A stretch of DNA of 64,000 bases, taken from Coemansia sp. RSA 487. Lineage: Eukaryota > Kickxellomycota > Kickxellomycetes > Kickxellales > Kickxellaceae. Below the pieces are notes generated by a model. It ran no database searches and was not told the DNA's origin. It worked only from the letters and a program-made list of their open reading frames with translations. This document shows, piece after piece, positions 32,684 through 42,265 of the stretch; position 1 is the stretch's first letter; every line of letters starts with the position of its first letter. The DNA is taken from positions 62,001 through 126,000 of the forward strand of contig JANBRJ010000031.1 of the NCBI GenBank assembly GCA_027577595.1, read 5' to 3'. The translations under genes and the position numbers were made by a program.

Positions 32684-34054
32684 ATGGGCGCCAATAAGAT
32701 TTTGGACGAGTTTGCTTCGATACTGGTATCCAAGAAAAATGATGGTTTGACGTTAGATACTGCAATTAAGGACCGATTCGCAATCTTGGTATCACAGACT
32801 ACTAGCAACACAGGGAGCACATGTGCAACTTCCAACTTCAAGCTGTTTTCTAGCGGCAAGAAAGGAGCAAAAATACCAGATAGACTAGTATTGCAAGTAT
32901 CTCGCTGTTCTAGTGTATTTGATGGCTTGTGTACTCTGCTGAATACGTTGCAGGATAACTCTCGTGTGGTCAAGAACGTCACTCAGCTTGACATTACCTT
33001 TGTTGAAAGTGTCCATAACAAGAGTAACGCAAGTGCAGACGACGCAAAGGAAATAGCAGCAGAGCTGACAAGGCTTTTGCCAAAGGTGACCTCATACAGG
33101 TGTGCGATGGGCATTGAAAGCAACCACACGATGCTTGCCTTTGCTAGCTCTATTGCTGATAGATATGCAGCGCAGCTATCCGGGCTTGTGTGCCACTGGA
33201 AGATCCTTTACAACATGAGAAAGTTTACAGAGAAGCTTTCAAACCTTGAGCGTCTAGTAATCTGTGGTGAGAGTAGAACAGATACCTTGCACAAAGAACC
33301 CCTTGTTTTGCCAAAGCTCAACCATTTGGCAATCGAGACATGTCCATACACTCTGTCGCTCCTTTTGAACATTGAAAAATCTAAAAGTATAAGCAAGGCA
33401 GTTATATCAATTTCAAATGCTTTGCTATTTGAGATGACCGACTTTACGCTAGATGAGGCAATCAAAGAAAAGCTTGTCATATATTCCACTGATGATGCAA
33501 AAAGCTTTGATATGATTATGTTTAGCAACGCCCTTATAGCCCAAGACAGGGTAGCAAAAGAAGTGACTGCATATATCAACAAGGAGCTTGTTCATGAAGA
33601 TGTAGATTGGATTTATTGGAATAACGTAACCAAGCTGGTAGTAACTACTTGCATTGGCTTTGCCGATATATTGATGCTTTTGACTCATTCGCCCAATATA
33701 GGCACGATTGAAGCAAAAAAGGTGATACATGTATTTAAAGACGAAGCACTTGAGCTCTACAAAATGTTGACTGATACAGATGCCTTGGATGATAAAGAGG
33801 TTGGTGAGATCGCGACTCCTGCAGCCAACTATAATGGCGAGCTGCCAGCAGACCTATGTATAATTCTTGCTTGCAAGAAGGTAGATAAAAAGGTTATGCG
33901 TGGGCTGAGGAAATGGGCTAGCTGCTATAATGATTGGTTGGAATCCTCCGATATAAATGATATATACGAAATGTATACTGATAAAATGGAGCTTGAGGAC
34001 GTAGAGTATCACTTTGCTAAAGCGAAAGAGCACACTATACACACCGACGGTTAA
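32684..34054 (+). CDS. Orphan protein, leucine-rich/F-box-like in style
   Basis: The product has 456 aa from ATG at 32684 (MGANKILDEFASILVSKKND); nine codons upstream only TTG is available. Leu/Ile-spaced segments such as LVLQVSRC, VTQLDITFVES, LSNLERLVICGES, LPKLNHLAIETCPYTLSLLL and VTKLVVTTC resemble the irregular leucine-rich repeats of fungal F-box-type families, but no F-box is clear. The C-terminus is charged. No family is recognised with confidence. Codons are more AT-rich than in neighbouring housekeeping genes, and it sits in an AT-rich island beside a possible broken relic, consistent with a fast-evolving, lineage-restricted family. Converges tightly on TrpRS (77 bp between stops). 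Confidence 0.7.
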   Translation: MGANKILDEFASILVSKKNDGLTLDTAIKDRFAILVSQTTSNTGSTCATSNFKLFSSGKKGAKIPDRLVLQVSRCSSVFDGLCTLLNTLQDNSRVVKNVTQLDITFVESVHNKSNASADDAKEIAAELTRLLPKVTSYRCAMGIESNHTMLAFASSIADRYAAQLSGLVCHWKILYNMRKFTEKLSNLERLVICGESRTDTLHKEPLVLPKLNHLAIETCPYTLSLLLNIEKSKSISKAVISISNALLFEMTDFTLDEAIKEKLVIYSTDDAKSFDMIMFSNALIAQDRVAKEVTAYINKELVHEDVDWIYWNNVTKLVVTTCIGFADILMLLTHSPNIGTIEAKKVIHVFKDEALELYKMLTDTDALDDKEVGEIATPAANYNGELPADLCIILACKKVDKKVMRGLRKWASCYNDWLESSDINDIYEMYTDKMELEDVEYHFAKAKEHTIHTDG

Positions 34055-34131
34055 AAAGGGCAATTAGATATGTAGTAGGCTTCTTTGATTTTTATGAAAT
34101 GCTTTTACAACATATTTATAAACGTTATATT

Positions 34132-35226
34132 CTATGCTTTAAGGCCAACGCATTTAGCAATTATTTTCCAGTGCGCATGTGCAACATCGCGAGCCTTTGT
34201 CTCGTTGTTGCAAAGAATCTGGTCAATATGGCCTTGATCGGCAAGCAGGCGACGCATTTCCTGGCGGATAGGCGCAATCTCAGACACAATAGCCTCGGCA
34301 ACTGCCTCTTTGAGCTGCGCATTGCTAAATGAGTGCATTGACAAGGCAGCGGATTCGGGGTCGGTATCTCTGATTGCAGAGTAGATACTCAGCAGGTTGC
34401 TGACGCCAGGCCGTAAACTTGGGTCGTAGGTGATTCCGCGGATCGAGTCTGTCGGGGCTTTCCTGATCTTGTGGCTGATCTGGTCGTCGGTGTCGCTGAG
34501 GGTAATGCGCGCTTGCTCGTTGTGGTCGGACTTTGACATTTTCCGCAGCGGATCCTTCAAAGACATGATCCGCTTGCTCGGGGTAAGCATTATCTTTGGC
34601 ATTGTAAATATTTCCTGTTTGTATTGTTTGTTAAAGTGCATTGCCAAGTCTCGCGCAAACTCAAGATGCTGTACTTGGTCCTCGCCAACTGGTACATGTG
34701 TCGCGTTGTAAAGAAGTACATCTGCAGCCATTAGCACAGGGTATGTAAACAGCCCGGTTAACAGGCCCTGTGCTGCGCCAGAATGAACATTGAGTTTAGT
34801 GATAGCGTTGTCTGACAGAATTTCGCCCTTATCAGTCTGCTGCTGCTGCTGCTGCTGGAGCTTGCTTTTCCACTGTGTCATCCTGTTCAACCAGCCTACA
34901 GGAGCAATGCACCCAAGCGCCCAGTAGAGTTGTGAATGGGCAGGCACAGCCGACTGGCGGAAAAGCACGCTGTGGTTCGGATCGATCCCACAGGCAATAA
35001 GAGCAGCTGCGGCTTCTATAGTCTCTCTATGCAACCGCTTTGGATCGCGTGGAACCGTTAGAGCGTGCAAATCAACAACGCTGTAGAATAGCTCGCGGGA
35101 CGTGGCCTTGTTCCCGTCGCTGTCCTTTTGCAGCGCAACCCAGTTTTTGATAGACCCTAGGTAGTTTCCCAGCTGGGGCACTCCTGTAGGCTGGATTCCC
35201 GAGAACACCCTTTTTATTGCGGCCAT
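34132..35226 (-). CDS. WARS2: Mitochondrial tryptophanyl-tRNA synthetase
   Basis: The product has 364 aa from ATG at 35226 (MAAIKRVFSGIQPTG). This bacterial-type class I synthetase has the HIGH-equivalent PQLGNYLG (17-24) and KMSKS (229-233), plus conserved DLHALT, GWLNRMTQWKSK and FTYPVLMAADVLLYNATHVPVGEDQVQHLE blocks. It charges mitochondrial tRNA-Trp. A seven-Gln insert (124-130) sits in a loop right after the QWKSK block. The frame continues upstream to an ATG at 35379, which would add 51 mostly hydrophobic and aromatic residues; that stretch is a pyrimidine tract and more likely leader, though a presequence could also come from an unseen exon. Length fits WARS2/Msw1. Confidence 0.93.
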   Translation of the reverse strand: MAAIKRVFSGIQPTGVPQLGNYLGSIKNWVALQKDSDGNKATSRELFYSVVDLHALTVPRDPKRLHRETIEAAAALIACGIDPNHSVLFRQSAVPAHSQLYWALGCIAPVGWLNRMTQWKSKLQQQQQQQTDKGEILSDNAITKLNVHSGAAQGLLTGLFTYPVLMAADVLLYNATHVPVGEDQVQHLEFARDLAMHFNKQYKQEIFTMPKIMLTPSKRIMSLKDPLRKMSKSDHNEQARITLSDTDDQISHKIRKAPTDSIRGITYDPSLRPGVSNLLSIYSAIRDTDPESAALSMHSFSNAQLKEAVAEAIVSEIAPIRQEMRRLLADQGHIDQILCNNETKARDVAHAHWKIIAKCVGLKA

Positions 35227-35529
35227 CACTGATCCAAAAGCTGCTGTTTGCGGGCCTATGCTTTTACGAGAGTATAATAGATAACAGAAAGGAAGAAATA
35301 AAAATATACAAGAAAAGCACACCAGGGAACAGAGAAAGCAGAAAAAAGCTAAAGCAGTTGATAGGGGGTGATGATGCATTTAATCAGAAGCACTGCAGAT
35401 CTGGAAAAACATGTTCATGATCTACCAAAAATAAGCTATAAAAATATTAAGAAAAAATACAAGGTGGTAGAAATGCCCAAGTATAAAAAAGCAGTCATGT
35501 ACGGCGTAGGGCAGGCAGAACAAAGGTTG
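35227..35529. other. Short intergenic region, TrpRS promoter
   Basis: These 303 bp between TrpRS (start) and the cyclin (stop) contain a pyrimidine tract on the minus strand next to TrpRS and an AT-rich remainder. Confidence 0.5.
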
Positions 35530-36477
35530 TTACATGGGTTTAAGCGGAAGAGGTTTGGACATACGGCGAGAACCTCTCATGGCAATAGTTTCTAGTTGTG
35601 CGCTATGGATAAGATGCTCACTGCCGGTAGCAGCAATGGTAGAACTAGATGGATACGAAGACGTCGAAAGCACAGCCGAGCCGACAGTCCGGGCACTCAT
35701 CGAATGGCCAGCAACGGCTCTTTGCGGAATTGACGATGCAGAAAGCATCATGGGGATGGAGAGGCGCTGAATTGCAGCTATGCCTTGGACAGGCGCCGGT
35801 GCTGGAGCGCCAGCCTGGTTGCCCAGCCGCTCAGCAATGGTGTCTGCAATCTGCTTTATGTCTATACCATGTTTGCTGAGCAAGAGGGCCAGCTCGTTGG
35901 GGTCCACGACGAGTTTGTACTTGATGACCTTTAGAAATGCCCGCTCCATCCGGTTAATCTCGGTCAGTGCCAGCAGCCCGGGTGGCAGGAACTCGCATAC
36001 CGAGATTGTTGCCAGCGGATACCGGTCGTCGCAGAACTTGCTAGCGACAAGCAATGCCGCCAAAAACAGCTTGTGTTTGGCGCCTTCTTCCACATGCGCC
36101 TGCCTCCCAGCTACCCTCCGGTGGAATCGGCTTAGGTATATGAGTGCATGTACCAGCGTGTCTGCCGAGATGCGTCCATTGATGAGCAGCGTGCGAATGA
36201 AGTAGCGGAACTCGGGAAACCGGCGTGTGTCGACGGTTATGTCGGGCCGCTTCAGCTGCGCCTGGGGCTTTTCCACTGCGGCAAACAGCTGTGACAGAAA
36301 GTTCACTGTAAAGTTGGTCAGCGTCTGTGGAATGTGGTAGAGCGTGTGTATGCTTTGGCTCCGTGTTGCTGCTGCCGTTGCCGTTACCGCCGCCGCCGCC
36401 GCCGCCGCCATCATCGACGCCTGGTGTGTGCTGTCGCCACCAAAGGTGCCAGAATTACCATTTGATGCAGCGAGCAT
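35530..36477 (-). CDS. PHO85-type (Pcl1/2-like) cyclin
   Basis: The product has 315 aa from ATG at 36477 (MLAASNGNSGTFGGDSTHQA); further upstream the frame is a pyrimidine-rich leader. A poly-Ala run (residues about 23-37, from a GCN repeat) leads to the cyclin box, about residues 85-200: FPEFRYFIRTLLINGRISAD, LVHALIYLSRFHRR, KHKLFLAALLVASKFCDDRY, LTEINRMERAFLKVIKYKL. The K-F-x-D-D/E-R-Y motif after the third helix and the compact box fit Pcl-type cyclins that activate Pho85-like kinases in G1 and morphogenesis. The C-terminus is Ser/Ala-rich and disordered. Confidence 0.88.
   Translation of the reverse strand: MLAASNGNSGTFGGDSTHQASMMAAAAAAAVTATAAATRSQSIHTLYHIPQTLTNFTVNFLSQLFAAVEKPQAQLKRPDITVDTRRFPEFRYFIRTLLINGRISADTLVHALIYLSRFHRRVAGRQAHVEEGAKHKLFLAALLVASKFCDDRYPLATISVCEFLPPGLLALTEINRMERAFLKVIKYKLVVDPNELALLLSKHGIDIKQIADTIAERLGNQAGAPAPAPVQGIAAIQRLSIPMMLSASSIPQRAVAGHSMSARTVGSAVLSTSSYPSSSTIAATGSEHLIHSAQLETIAMRGSRRMSKPLPLKPM
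36387..36409 (-). repeat. (GCC)n trinucleotide run encoding poly-Ala
   Basis: A 23-bp perfect CCG/GCC run inside the N-terminal part of the cyclin gene. Confidence 0.9.
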
Positions 36478-37020
36478 TTGACGAAAACATAAAAAGTGAA
36501 ATAAATTAAAGCTATCCTGGAAACAGGAGACAAAGAAGGCAAAAAGGAAAGGAAAAAGGGGGAAAGATAAAGGGCAAATGCAAAAGAGTAATAGAATGTA
36601 AATTTTTTTCAACCACATACAATACAACCTGTGCTTGGGGAGACAAGAACCAAGAGAGCGGCCGCCACAGCAGCAGCAATGCAGAGGGAGGAGGCACATT
36701 CATGCTAAATGGATATCACTTTCACTCTCCATGCTCAATAGGCATGCACAATCCCACCCACACATGACCTCGGACATGCACCAGGGCTATTTTTGAGACC
36801 CCAATTGCACTGCGCACAATAGCAACCTGGGAGAAAAAGTGGACCAGAGACAGATCCGTTCTATTGTTGCAGATCAGAAGGCGAAAATGTAACCAAGAGT
36901 TTCAGGAGAAAGGGAAAGCTATAAGAAAAGTTTAAAAGGCGAAAGATGATCCACAAAGAAAAAGCTGGATATAACAGGTGGTATCACACAATCGCACATT
37001 TTGCCATTGCGGCAAAAGCG
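36478..37020. other. Intergenic region, cyclin promoter
   Basis: These 543 bp between the cyclin (start) and the m-AAA protease (stop) show a long minus-strand pyrimidine tract (36535-36600) close to the cyclin start, typical of promoters here. No frame is supported. Confidence 0.55.
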
Positions 37021-39558
37021 CTAATTTTTGCTTTTGGTGTCATTCTGCTTCTTTGCGTCCTCTGGCGGAGAGGAGGAGGTCGATGTGGACTTGTCCAGGA
37101 TAAAGTCCTCGTACTGCACCTTTTCCTTGAACGGACGCTTGCCAAGAAGGTTGAGCATGTCTTCGCGCCCAAGCACCTCCTTCTTCAGCAACAGCTGCGC
37201 AACCTTCTCGACCTCGGCGCGCTTTTCCGTCAGCAGCTTCAGCGTTGTGGTGTACGCCTCGGTGATCATCTTGCGCACCTCCTGGTCGATGATCTCGGCC
37301 GTTGCCTCGGAGTACGGCTTCTGGAACTGCTCGTCCTTTTGCGGATCTGTGAAGTTGACCTGTCCGACGCGCTTGTTCATGCCGTACTCCACAATCTGCG
37401 CATACGCCATCCTTGTCACCTTCTGCAGATCGTCCGACGCGCCGGTCGTGATAACATTGAAGAAGATCTCCTCGGATGCCCGCCCGCCAAGCGTCATGCA
37501 CATGCGGTCGTGGAGCTGCTCGGTCGAGAACAGGTACTGGTCCTTCGGCAGGTACTGCGCATAGCCGAGCGCGCCCTGGCCGCGCGGAATGATCGATACC
37601 TTCAGCAGCGGGTCTGCATGGCGCATGAACCAACCGACAACAGCGTGTCCCGCCTCATGGTACGCCACCGTCTTCTTCTCCTCTGGCGACAGAACACGCG
37701 ACTTCTTCTCTAGGCCGGCAATCACGCGCTCAATGGCCTGCTCAAAGTGCGTGTGCTCGACCTGCTTGGAGCCTGCACGCGCCGCAATCAGCGCCGCCTC
37801 ATTGCACACGTTGGCGATATCGGCACCAGAGAACCCAGGCGTCATGGCCGCCATCTTGTTTGCCAGCTTCATTTTGTCCTCGCTGGTAAGGATCGGACCA
37901 AGATGCACGCGGAAAATGTCGGCACGGCCCTTGATGTCCGGGCGGTCGATCGAGATGTGGCGGTCAAAGCGGCCAGGGCGCATCAGCGCAGAGTCGAGGA
38001 CATCCGGTCTGTTGGTGCCTGCCAGAATAACGATATGCTCACTCGTCCCGAACCCGTCCATCTCAACAAGAAGCTGGTTCAGCGTGGCTTCGCGCTCGTC
38101 GTTGCCTCCGACCGCACCTGCGCGGCCGCGCGCCTTTCCGATCGCGTCAATTTCGTCGATGAAGATGATACACGGCGCGTTCTTCTTCGCTGTCTGGAAG
38201 AGATCGCGGATACGCGCAGATCCAACGCCAACAAACATCTCTACAAACTCGGAGCCGGACACCGACAGGAACGGAACGCCTGCTTCGCCAGCTGTGGCCT
38301 TGGCAAGAAGCGTCTTTCCGGTTCCGGGGGGGCCGGAGAGAATGGCGCCCTTGGGGATCTTTGCTCCCAGGCGCTCGTAGACCTCGGGCTCCTTGAGGAA
38401 CTTGACAAACTCCATGATCTCCTCCTTTGCCTCGTCGCAGCCAGCGACATCCTTGAAAGCGATCTTCACGTCCGTCTCCTTGTTGTACATGCGCGCACGG
38501 CTCTTGCTAATACCGAATATTCCACCGCTGCCGCCACCGCCACCACCAACGCCGGGTGCCTTGCGCGACATCCAGATAAAGGCCCCGATCAGCAAGAGAG
38601 TCGGCGCAAAGTGTAGGAGCGTCGATGCAATGCTGACCTCGGTGCGGTACTCAACAGGGATGCGCTGCGAAGGAGGAATGCCAAGCTCGTTCTGCGCGTC
38701 ATCAAGCTGCTTCTCAAATGCTTCGACCGAGCCAATTGAGAACGTGACGCTTGATTGTCCCGAGCCTCCAAACCCGCCGCTGCTATGCCCATTATTTGCA
38801 TTGCCGTCGTTGACACTGCCGGCAGTAATGCCAGGCTGCAGCACAGCACGAACGGTGTTGCGGTTGACAACAACAACACGCTCAACCAGCCCGCGGTCCA
38901 GATAGACGCGCCGGAACTCTTGCCAGGTAATTTGCTGGTCCTCTTTGCCCCTCGAAAGCCTGTACAGTTCATAGGAAAGGAAGGTAAAAACGAGGATCTG
39001 CGTCCAGTTTATCTCGTCGGCGCTGCGGAAAAAGTCATTGCTGCCTTTTTCCTCCTTCTTTGGCCCTTTCTTTCCAGCATCGTCTGGGGTGCTGCTCTTG
39101 CCTGCGCTTGTCTTTTCCTGGGCCTTGCTGTCGCCCTCATCCTTGGGATCGGGCTTTGGGTCCTGCTCGTTTGGCTTTTCGGCTTCCTTCTGATCCTGCG
39201 ATCTTTGGGGCTTGCCTCCAGCGCTCTGCTTGTCCTCTGACCGCCACTTCTTTGTTGGCTTTTTCAGAAAGTTCTCAAACCCAACAGGAATATCTTTCTT
39301 TTCTTCTTTCGAATCCTTGTTCTTCCGATCAATATCAGAAAGGCTAGACGAGCCATGGATCGTGCGGACAGCGCCAAACGCAGAGGCAACAGGCCTGCAT
39401 GATGGCTTAGTAGAGCCACGGAACGCGGAAGAGTAGTCGCGGACGCTACTGGAGCCAAATATCGTGTTTACAGCAGCAAGATTCCGGTTTGTGCAGCTTG
39501 CCAAACGTCCGATTGCCCGGCCTTGGGGCAAAACAGAATGTGCAAACGAAGACAGCAT
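37021..39558 (-). CDS. AFG3: Mitochondrial m-AAA (FtsH-type) protease, AFG3-like
   Basis: The product has 845 aa from ATG at 39558 ([20 protein letters not shown]). An Arg-rich N-terminus (1 to about 60) is the likely presequence; a Lys/Glu/Asp-rich linker (75-175) follows. Two membrane spans (about 187-202 and 312-331) flank the intermembrane-space domain ([20 protein letters not shown]). After a Gly run comes the AAA module: Walker A GPPGTGKT (409-416), Walker B IIFIDEID (about 465-472), the second region of homology with [18 protein letters not shown], then the zinc protease motif HEAGH (634-638). Two spans and matrix-facing domains make it an m-AAA rather than an i-AAA protease. It degrades inner-membrane proteins and processes ribosomal subunit bL32. 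AFG3 versus YTA12 cannot be settled here. Confidence 0.95.
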   Translation of the reverse strand: MLSSFAHSVLPQGRAIGRLASCTNRNLAAVNTIFGSSSVRDYSSAFRGSTKPSCRPVASAFGAVRTIHGSSSLSDIDRKNKDSKEEKKDIPVGFENFLKKPTKKWRSEDKQSAGGKPQRSQDQKEAEKPNEQDPKPDPKDEGDSKAQEKTSAGKSSTPDDAGKKGPKKEEKGSNDFFRSADEINWTQILVFTFLSYELYRLSRGKEDQQITWQEFRRVYLDRGLVERVVVVNRNTVRAVLQPGITAGSVNDGNANNGHSSGGFGGSGQSSVTFSIGSVEAFEKQLDDAQNELGIPPSQRIPVEYRTEVSIASTLLHFAPTLLLIGAFIWMSRKAPGVGGGGGGSGGIFGISKSRARMYNKETDVKIAFKDVAGCDEAKEEIMEFVKFLKEPEVYERLGAKIPKGAILSGPPGTGKTLLAKATAGEAGVPFLSVSGSEFVEMFVGVGSARIRDLFQTAKKNAPCIIFIDEIDAIGKARGRAGAVGGNDEREATLNQLLVEMDGFGTSEHIVILAGTNRPDVLDSALMRPGRFDRHISIDRPDIKGRADIFRVHLGPILTSEDKMKLANKMAAMTPGFSGADIANVCNEAALIAARAGSKQVEHTHFEQAIERVIAGLEKKSRVLSPEEKKTVAYHEAGHAVVGWFMRHADPLLKVSIIPRGQGALGYAQYLPKDQYLFSTEQLHDRMCMTLGGRASEEIFFNVITTGASDDLQKVTRMAYAQIVEYGMNKRVGQVNFTDPQKDEQFQKPYSEATAEIIDQEVRKMITEAYTTTLKLLTEKRAEVEKVAQLLLKKEVLGREDMLNLLGKRPFKEKVQYEDFILDKSTSTSSSPPEDAKKQNDTKSKN

Positions 39559-40187
39559 GGACACTGTTATATTCCCTTTGCGTTTCGAGAAATGACTCGT
39601 ATAATCGAGAGGAAAATAATAAAAATGAAAAATGGAACCAAAATGAGAATATGAAAAGAGTTTGATTAGGCCCGATTCATAAGAAAGAAAACGATAACGT
39701 AAGATAACTTTTTACAAGCGACAGAAAAAGCTTGGCTTTTGAGTGTGCACTTTGTTAGCACGACAATTACAATAAGCTGGAGACGCGGATAACAGGCATG
39801 ATCGCCCATGCGGATTAGTGACTGCGACCGGATCTGTGGATCTGATCACTCAGTCACGTGAAGCACATACGTGTCATCGGCTCATTTTTGCCAAGAATTT
39901 CAAAATGAGCGGAAGTGTCATGATGAAACATCAAGCAAAACAACACCACACATTAGGACCCTCCAGTTGCTGTGGATATGCGCTGAGAGGGAAGGGTTAG
40001 AAACTTTTACAGGCCCATGTGGTCTTTTGACCCTTTGTATTTTACGTTGCCCTTTTTTTTCTCTCTTTCTGCTTTAACAATATATTTTTCATTCCACTTT
40101 TTTGTGCTACTTGCAATTCTTGTCTTTAATTTTGCAAATCTGCGCACTCATATATTTTACTTGAATCCATTCGAATTGTAAAGCGAA
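39559..40187. other. Divergent promoter, m-AAA protease / Rab5-like
   Basis: These 629 bp have a T/C-rich tract at about 40040-40075 ahead of the Rab gene and a CATCGGCTCATTT element at about 39884-39896. No frame is supported. Confidence 0.55.
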
Positions 40188-41299
40188 ATGTCGCAAGCAA
40201 ACAGCAGCAACGGCGGCGCTCGTGAAGACTCTTCTGGCGCTGCAAGCACAAACTCGCCTCGTGCGGCACCTGCCAAGCCAATTCAGATTAAGGTCGTCCT
40301 GCTAGGTATGCTAATCGTTGTTACCAATTCAACAACTTTGCCCCCTCTTTTGAATATCATTTAGAGCCTTTGGCTAACTGTGTTTGTGCGCCACAGGTAT
40401 TTTTGTTTTTTGCTGATGTAGGTGATGCGGCGGTTGGCAAGTCGAGCCTTGTTTTGCGGTTTGTAAACAACGAGTTCCAAGAAAACAAGGAGCCCACGAT
40501 TGGAGGTAAGTCCAAATGCTCTCTTTGCCCGCCATGGGAGAAGAAGCTGACACGTATTTCTATTCTGTACACACGTTACCACATCATTACCTCTGTACTG
40601 ATAAAAAAAGGGTATTTCAGTTATTTTGGCTGGAATGTTTACTGCGTTTCCCCCCGGACTCACTGCTTTGTTTGTGTAGCCGCATTCCTTACACAAAAGG
40701 TACGTCTCGATGACTCGGTGCTGAAGCTCGATATTTGGGACACGGCCGGACAGGAAAGATTCCACTCGCTGGCGCCCATGTACTACCGCAACGCCCAGGC
40801 AGCAGTCGTTGTGTATGACATCACACGCGCAGAGTCGCTGAACAGAGCAAAGTCGTGGATCAAGGAGCTCCAGCGCCAGGCAAACCCTAACATCGTGATC
40901 GCGCTGGTGGGGAACAAGCTCGATCTGGTTAAAGATAGCGACAGCGAAAATGCGGAAGATGGCGAGGAGAACGAGCAGAGTGAGGATGCTGACGCCGAAT
41001 CTGACCACCAGGCAGCTCGTGAAGGCAAGGAGCGTCAGGTCGACGCATCCACGGCGCGCGCATACGCAGAAGAGGCCGGGCTCCTGTTCCTTGAGACCAG
41101 CGCAAAGACAGGAAAGGGCGTCGTCGAGACGTTCACAGAGATTACGAGGAAACTTGACCTCAACCAGATCACCAGCAACAACCGCGCAACACGGCCTGGT
41201 CAGCTCAACTCAGGCAATGCCAGTGTCAACCTTGCAGGCGCTGGATTTGGCGATGGTAGCCAGGGCGAGCAGAGAAACGTAGACGGCTGCGCATGCTAA
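40188..41299 (+). CDS. Rab5-family GTPase (Ypt5/Vps21/Ypt52-like), 3 exons
   Basis: Exons are 40188-40305, 40422-40505 and 40680-41299; introns of 116 and 174 nt (GTATGC...GTAG; GTAAGT...GTAG) are both phase 1, giving 273 aa. GTPase motifs are GDAAVGKS (40-47), Rab5-type switch [12 protein letters not shown] (66-76), WDTAGQE (87-93), NKLD (146-149) and ETSAK (206-210). The C-terminus ends CAC, a double-geranylgeranylation site. Rab5 proteins direct early endosome fusion. The odd feature is an acidic insert of about 35 residues (about 151-188, e.g. [20 protein letters not shown]) between NKLD and the last GTPase motif; Ypt52-like Rabs also carry inserts there. The N-terminal about 30 residues are a Ser/Ala-rich extension. 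Confidence 0.95.
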
Positions 41300-41437
41300 G
41301 CGCGGAGAGATGGGTCTGTTGCTCGCTGCGTCCTTCCTGTTTTTGGATAAAACGCTCTTTCTATAAACTCTTCATCCTGTGTAATTCATTCTCCTTTCTC
41401 TATTTACAAATAACCCTCCAACACTACCTCTTTCCTC

Positions 41438-41480
41438 GACCACGGTACACTCTCCGCTGTTCTCTGGGCGTACCGTGGTC
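41438..41480 (+). other. Perfect 11-bp inverted repeat (stem-loop)
   Basis: GACCACGGTAC (41438-41448) is repeated as its exact reverse complement GTACCGTGGTC (41470-41480) around a 21-nt loop, followed by CTTTTTC. It lies about 140 nt after the Rab stop, so in that mRNA it would form a stable hairpin in the 3' UTR or near its end. It could be an RNA element, a protein-binding palindrome or a small ncRNA; the sequence alone does not decide. Confidence 0.7.
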
Positions 41481-41822
41481 CTTTTTCAGTCAGTCTTTCT
41501 TTTCATACATTCTTCAGAAGATATCTAGTGCAGATCACGAAAACAACCAAACGAACCGCTATCTAACACGTAGAAAGTAATACAATGAGCAATACATGTT
41601 TTTTCCCCTTTCAATGCAGTGGTGAGCAAATGCTTTTTCACCTTCATATTTATTGTTTCCTTTACTCGTGGCATAGCACCAAGCTACGGTAAACTTGCAG
41701 CGTTTGTAGAAGCAGCAAGCATGCATCATTGTCTTTTGTTATTTTATAGAACAAATGGAATTAGAGAGAATGAACTAGTATTTAAAGGCTAAACAGAAAA
41801 ACATTGGCTGCCCATTGTACGG

Positions 41823-41880
41823 TACTATCGCTCATATGGAAGCCCGCCAGTTTTTCTAGCCAGAATATCACTCGCCACCA
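41823..41880 (-). repeat. Dispersed repeat, copy C
   Basis: Reverse complement of 41834-41863 is identical over 30 bp to copy A at 2193-2222. The left flank (ATCTGGTGGCGAGTGAT) matches copy B. Read on the minus strand it begins right after the stop of the 88-codon frame, so it could be the 3' UTR of that transcript. Confidence 0.75.
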
Positions 41881-41884
41881 GATT

Positions 41885-42151
41885 CTAGCTCAGTACCTGT
41901 GTTCTGTAGATGTTTCTTTCTTTATCGCGCCTTTCAACAGCTAAAATTGTGGTGTTTGTGTGGTTTTCCTGTGTAAACACTGCCAGGTCGTTTGCTTTGA
42001 GCCTTCTATCGGTTTTCTTGGTCTTTGGCTTTACGCAATAACATTTGCGCTGTTTCCTATCACTTGCAACTATGCTGCTTGCTGTTTTCGCTGAACCACG
42101 ATAAAGAACAGCATTTGTGACGCTTACACACCAACCGACTGTTTTGGCCAT
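41885..42151 (-). CDS. Doubtful small basic ORF
   Basis: An 88-aa frame from ATG at 42151 (MAKTVGWCVSVTNAVLYRGS) encodes a basic, Lys/Arg/Thr-rich product (VKPKTKKTDRRLKANDLAVF). No domain is recognised. Its stop abuts the dispersed repeat copy C on the same strand. Base composition does not separate it from non-coding sequence. Confidence 0.3.
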   Translation of the reverse strand: MAKTVGWCVSVTNAVLYRGSAKTASSIVASDRKQRKCYCVKPKTKKTDRRLKANDLAVFTQENHTNTTILAVERRDKERNIYRTQVLS

Positions 42152-42265
42152 TGTATTGCGAGTTCAAACATGGTTCATATATTATACGCAGAAAAAGCTT
42201 TGGATCACCTCTGCACTAAAAGGGGGAAAACATATCTTGACCACTTTAGTCGATGCGTAAAGGTG

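Larger units (their letters stand above)
41300..42265. other. Convergent intergenic region with hairpin, repeat copy and doubtful ORF
   Basis: These 966 bp between the ends of the Rab gene and PXR1 hold the 3' UTR of the Rab gene, a perfect inverted repeat (41438-41480), the dispersed repeat copy C (41823-41880) and an 88-codon minus-strand frame (41885-42151). Confidence 0.6.

Noticed and set aside
35227-35379. 51-residue N-terminal extension of TrpRS from ATG at 35379
   Set aside because: It is a translated pyrimidine tract (Phe/Leu/Cys-rich) resembling the leaders of neighbouring genes; the conserved protein starts at 35226.
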